Positions 59,817-64,000 of a stretch of 64,000 bases of DNA are shown here, piece after piece. Source of the stretch: Pseudoalteromonas marina (lineage in GTDB: Bacteria > Pseudomonadota > Gammaproteobacteria > Enterobacterales > Alteromonadaceae); assembly GCF_000238335.3 (NCBI RefSeq), contig NZ_AHCB03000006.1, positions 431,384-495,383 of the forward strand, written 5' to 3'. Made by a program: the position numbers and the translations under genes. The number at the start of each line of letters is the position of its first letter. Positions within the stretch are counted from its first letter, which is position 1. The notes under the pieces were generated by a model. The model saw only the letters and a program-made list of their open reading frames with translations. It was not told where the DNA came from and did no database searches.

Positions 59817-61121
59817 ATGAAATTTCCTGGACGCCGCAGGCATAAACATTATTTTCCAGTGGAAGCCAAAGATCCACTAACTAATCAACTTAACGCAACA
59901 GATAGATTACAACGTAGCTATATTACGGGTATCGATCAAATCGTTGTTGATATAGAAGCAAAAGTTGATCAAGCTTTCCTTGATGAGTTTCAACTACGCA
60001 GAGGCATGTCACAGGTTATAGACAGTGACATAACAAATGCTCTGTACGACCGCTTAAAATTAAACGACATGGTTGATTATGAATTTGCAGGTGGAACCAT
60101 TGGTAACACAATGCACAACTATTCTGTACTTGCAGATGATCGCTCTGTTTTATTAGGCGTAATGAGCGAAAACATTAAAATTGGCAGTTACGCATACCGC
60201 TTTTTATGTAATACCTCAAGCCGTGTAGACTTAGACTATTTACAACCTGTTGATGGTCCAATAGGCCGTTGTTTCACTCTTATTGACGAAACGGGCGAAC
60301 GCACCTTTGCAATCAGTGCGGGTTTAATGAATTACCTACGCCCAGAATCAATAGATAAATCGTTGATAGAAAACTCATCGGCTTTAGTCATTAGTGCATA
60401 CCTTATGCGAACACAAGATGACGAAACCATGACAGATGCAACGATGCAAGCCGTAAAATATGCTAACGATGCTGGCGTACCAGTTGTTCTTACACTCGGC
60501 ACTAAATTTTTAATTGAGCAAGATCCTGCTTGGTGGGCAAACTTTGTTGAAAAGCATGTAGATATTCTTGCTATGAACGAAGAAGAAGGCTTTGCTATTA
60601 CAGGGTTTGAAGACCCGCTTTTAGCAGCAGACAAAGCACTAGATTGGGTAGATCTTGTTATATGCACTGCAGGTGAAAAAGGGCTATTCATGGCAGGCCA
60701 TGTTGACGACAGCTTTAAACGTGAAACCGAATACCCACTACTGCCTGGTGCTATTGCAGACTTTAATCGCTATGAATTTTCACGCGCTATGCGTAAAGCA
60801 GATTGCGAAAACCCTATAAGAGCATACAGCCATACGGCTCCTTTTATGGGCGGACCAGACTCAATCAAAAATACAAATGGCGCTGGAGACTGTGCACTCG
60901 CTGCTGTACTACATGACTTATCAGCAAATGTTTATCATAAGCTTAATGTCGCTAACTCAGCAAAGCACGATCAACAAGCTATTACATACTCATCTCTTGC
61001 ACAAATTAGTAAATATGCAAACAGAGCAAGTTATGAAGTACTTGTTCAGCACTCTCCCCGCTTATCGCGTGGATTACCTGAGCGTGAAGATTGTTTAGAG
61101 CAGGTTTATTGGGAGCAATAA
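59817..61121 (+). CDS. gsk: Inosine/guanosine kinase
   Basis: Phosphorylates inosine and guanosine in purine salvage. The 434-residue ribokinase-family protein matches the long Gsk type. FAGGTIGNTMHNYSVLADDRS near residue 95 is the substrate region, and TNGAGDCALAAVLHD near residue 353 holds the catalytic Asp. It stands alone and converges on glsB. Confidence 0.95.
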   Translation: MKFPGRRRHKHYFPVEAKDPLTNQLNATDRLQRSYITGIDQIVVDIEAKVDQAFLDEFQLRRGMSQVIDSDITNALYDRLKLNDMVDYEFAGGTIGNTMHNYSVLADDRSVLLGVMSENIKIGSYAYRFLCNTSSRVDLDYLQPVDGPIGRCFTLIDETGERTFAISAGLMNYLRPESIDKSLIENSSALVISAYLMRTQDDETMTDATMQAVKYANDAGVPVVLTLGTKFLIEQDPAWWANFVEKHVDILAMNEEEGFAITGFEDPLLAADKALDWVDLVICTAGEKGLFMAGHVDDSFKRETEYPLLPGAIADFNRYEFSRAMRKADCENPIRAYSHTAPFMGGPDSIKNTNGAGDCALAAVLHDLSANVYHKLNVANSAKHDQQAITYSSLAQISKYANRASYEVLVQHSPRLSRGLPEREDCLEQVYWEQ

Positions 61122-61136
61122 GCTCCCTTCATCTCT

Positions 61137-62060
61137 CTAAAAGATAGAAATATCAAGCTTTTTAGATAGCAGCTCTAATGCTGCTATTCCTGCCACTGAG
61201 TTACCAAACGAATTAAGACCTGGGGAATAAACGGCTACTGTAAACTTGTTAGGTAATACCGCAAGAATAGTCCCTGACACCCCTGATTTACCTGGCATAC
61301 CGACCCTATACCCAAAATCACCCGCAGCATCATATAAACCACTGGTAAATAATAATGAATTAAGCTGTTTATTTTGACGACTACTTAAAACCTGCTCACC
61401 AGATAGCTGATCAACTCCTTTATTTGCCAAAAAGCTATATGCCTTAGCAAGTTCAACACAATTAAGCTCAATAGAGCAAAAGTTGAAATACGACCAAAGC
61501 ACATCATCAACGTCATTCTCAAAATTACCAAACGATTTCATCAAATGCGCCATAGCAGCATTGCGGTGTCTAAATTCATACTCAGAATTAGCCACTTTTT
61601 TATCAATCACAATGCCGCGATTACCTGATAGTAATCTGAATGTTTCGAGCATCGAGTGCATTGGTGCAGACAAGCGGCTATAAAGCGCATCACAAGTAAC
61701 AATAGCACCCGCATTTATGAATGGGTTACGCGGCACACCTTTTTCAAATTCAAGTTGCGTAAGCGAGTTAAACGCTGTACCAGAGGGCTCCTTACCTACC
61801 CGGTTCCAAAGTTCGTCACCATAACGCTGTAACGCCATGGTTAATGTCATCACTTTAGATACTGATTGAATGGTAAATCGCTGAGAACAATCACCTGCGC
61901 AAATGATTTCACCCTCAGTAGTGTATATGGCAATAGAAAACTGCTCAGGGTCAACCTCAGCAAGTGCAGGGATATAATCGGCTACTTTCCCTTTAGACAG
62001 TAAAGGGGCGACTTCTTGAGTAATTTCATTTAATACACGTTGGTAATCTGTAGTAGGCAA
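61137..62060 (-). CDS. glsB: Glutaminase
   Basis: Serine-type glutaminase of the beta-lactamase-like family that releases ammonia from glutamine. The 307-residue protein has SVSKVMTLTMAL near residue 67 with the Ser-x-x-Lys pair, NPFINAGAIV near residue 113 and PGKSGVSGTILAV near residue 258. This is the short form without ankyrin repeats, close to E. coli YneH. It is a single gene. Confidence 0.96.
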   Translation of the reverse strand: MPTTDYQRVLNEITQEVAPLLSKGKVADYIPALAEVDPEQFSIAIYTTEGEIICAGDCSQRFTIQSVSKVMTLTMALQRYGDELWNRVGKEPSGTAFNSLTQLEFEKGVPRNPFINAGAIVTCDALYSRLSAPMHSMLETFRLLSGNRGIVIDKKVANSEYEFRHRNAAMAHLMKSFGNFENDVDDVLWSYFNFCSIELNCVELAKAYSFLANKGVDQLSGEQVLSSRQNKQLNSLLFTSGLYDAAGDFGYRVGMPGKSGVSGTILAVLPNKFTVAVYSPGLNSFGNSVAGIAALELLSKKLDISIF

Positions 62061-62690
62061 TTAACACCTCAAATAGATTTAGCTAAATGAAAATATTACC
62101 ATGCCTCAGATTAAACGAGCTAGTTTAGTTAGATGAAATTAATTGTATTGTGAATTATGTTCACAATAAACAATCTAACGTGAGGATAAACGACAAGAGA
62201 AATAATTAATGATAAACACCACTAATTAGCAAATTTAATAACCTATTTATATCACCTAAACATAAGGCTATTACTCACCAAACCTTAAACTCTTTAGCAG
62301 TAATATTTAATCAACCCCTGATAGAAAAGCTGACGCTAATAGGGTTAAAGGTATCAGTTATTAGACAGAGATAAATAATACAACCTTGTTGTTTATATTA
62401 TTACCTTACTGAAACTAGATTCTTTAATTATACGAATTAGTAAAGCTCGCCTTGTAATTGTAACTTAATTGATTTACTTCATTTAAAATACAAAAAGCGT
62501 CACTTTACTGCAACAGGCTTCGCTTAATTAAAGTCGTTACACCACTCACTTGAATATCCGAGGGATAAAAAGTCACATCGCTGATAGCATACTTTCATTG
62601 TGTTAGTCGGTATTATGTAAGCTCACTTTAGGATTGGTATTATTACTGAACTCGGTATGCTTAACGCCAATTTACTAAACCCCAGACAAC
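62061..62690. other. Non-coding region between glsB and the rRNA operon
   Basis: About 630 A+T-rich bases hold no ORF with a plausible start and no recognisable tRNA. The right end contains the rRNA terminator. Nothing else stands out. Confidence 0.55.
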
Positions 62691-62721
62691 AAAAAACCCG
62701 TTACATTGCTGTAACGGGTTT
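62691..62721 (-). terminator. Terminator of the rRNA operon
   Basis: AAACCCGTTAC and GTAACGGGTTT form an 11-bp stem followed on the minus strand by a T6 run. It lies just beyond the last 5S gene. Confidence 0.92.
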
Positions 62722-62733
62722 CTCTTAATTAAA

Positions 62734-62849
62734 TCCTGGTAATGTCCTACTTTCACATAGCAAATGCTACACTATCATCGGCGCTGTTTCGTTTCACTAC
62801 TGAGTTCGGCATGGGATCAGGTGGGTCCAAAACGCTATTGTCACCAAGA
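62734..62849 (-). rRNA. rrf: 5S ribosomal RNA, distal copy
   Basis: About 115 bases on the minus strand with the 5S landmarks CCCATGCCGAACTCAGTAGTGAAAC and terminal pairing CTTGGT/ACCAGG. It is the last gene of the operon. It differs from the proximal copy by two adjacent bases (62815-62816), reading CTGATCCC where the other reads CTGACTCC. Confidence 0.96.
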
Positions 62850-62907
62850 AAATTCTTTTCAATTTTCTTATTTTTATTAAGGTTAAAGTCCTTCGACTGA
62901 ATTTGAA

Positions 62908-63023
62908 GCCTGGTAATGTCCTACTTTCACATAGCAAATGCTACACTATCATCGGCGCTGTTTCGTTTCACTACTGAGTTCGGCATGGAGTCAGGTGGGT
63001 CCAAAACGCTATTGTCACCAAGC
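62908..63023 (-). rRNA. rrf: 5S ribosomal RNA, proximal copy
   Basis: A second 5S gene lies between the first and the 23S gene, about 60 bases from the distal copy. It shares the same landmarks and terminal pairing. The two bases at 62989-62990 are swapped against the distal copy, in the loop near the CCACCTGA segment. Two 5S copies at the end of one operon are known in some Alteromonadales and Vibrionaceae. Confidence 0.96.
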
Positions 63024-63165
63024 AAATTTGGTCGTTAATCCGTATCTCTACGCACTAACTGAATTTGGAAAATATCTGATAATATTTTTTAAGTCTTTCT
63101 GTCGTAATATCTACTTTAGTTATTAACTTCTGTCTTAACTGTCACACAAAACGCGTTTGGCGTTG

Positions 63166-64000
<835 letters not shown>

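Overview
The window is a chromosomal segment of an A+T-rich marine gammaproteobacterium, most probably Pseudoalteromonas or a close Alteromonadales relative. This rests on gene content: an argH fused to an acetyltransferase domain, a ThiI with a C-terminal rhodanese domain, a PanP-type pyridoxal-dependent aspartate decarboxylase, a YdbH-YnbE-YdbL set, and an rRNA operon ending in two 5S copies. It is almost all gene-dense housekeeping DNA, with one clearly accessory island at about 6.4-11.2 kb.

Layout. 1-1.5 kb: 5' part of a minus-strand btuB-like TonB receptor preceded by a textbook cobalamin riboswitch. 1.5-6.3 kb: yajQ, a VanZ-like gene overlapping panE, thiI, a TetR regulator and coaD. 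6.4-11.2 kb: eight paralogous five-helix membrane proteins of 168-177 residues. Seven are head-to-tail with stop and start fused or touching; the eighth stands apart behind a 68-residue gene. This is the most unusual object in the window. 11.4-18.6 kb: the arginine regulon, argC-argB-argF-argG-argH(A), divergent from argE across ArgR-like boxes. 18.7-22.5 kb: panP and a membrane GGDEF-EAL protein. 22.5-28.7 kb: minus-strand genes mpl-ubiX-ABC ATPase-ABC permease-TrmB-like methyltransferase, then folB-folK-uppP. 28.9-32.1 kb: plsY, tsaD, yjaG, a DUF2007/zinc-ribbon gene and a DUF2721 gene. 32.4-37.2 kb: a LysR regulator, a 2OG-Fe(II) oxygenase, ubiC-ubiA, an orphan FliL-like gene, glpE-glpG. 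37.2-39.5 kb: kbl-tdh. 39.7-49.6 kb: an LPS inner-core and surface-glycan block (gmhB, GT9, kdkA, two GT-B proteins, Wzi-like, hldE-gmhA, waaA). 49.6-53.1 kb: a DUF1415 gene and ydbH-ynbE-ydbL. 53.3-62.1 kb: purL, mltF, a small basic protein, tadA, gsk and glsB. 62.7-64 kb: the 3' end of an rRNA operon on the minus strand.

How the parts work together. The arginine genes give glutamate-to-arginine synthesis apart from argD and argR, which lie elsewhere. gmhA, hldE and gmhB make ADP-heptose, the GT9 protein probably uses it, and waaA with kdkA place and phosphorylate Kdo. mpl and uppP recycle peptidoglycan precursors and lipid carrier, while mltF cuts peptidoglycan. ubiC, ubiA and ubiX belong to ubiquinone synthesis. 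panP and panE supply pantothenate precursors used on the route to CoaD.

The paralogous membrane-protein array has no function I can recognise. Its cytoplasm-facing segments are nearly identical between copies, while the predicted periplasmic loops and N-termini vary. A strong candidate promoter with an 18-bp palindrome spanning its spacer and -10 box lies upstream of the seven-gene block. This is the best candidate for an undescribed system here.
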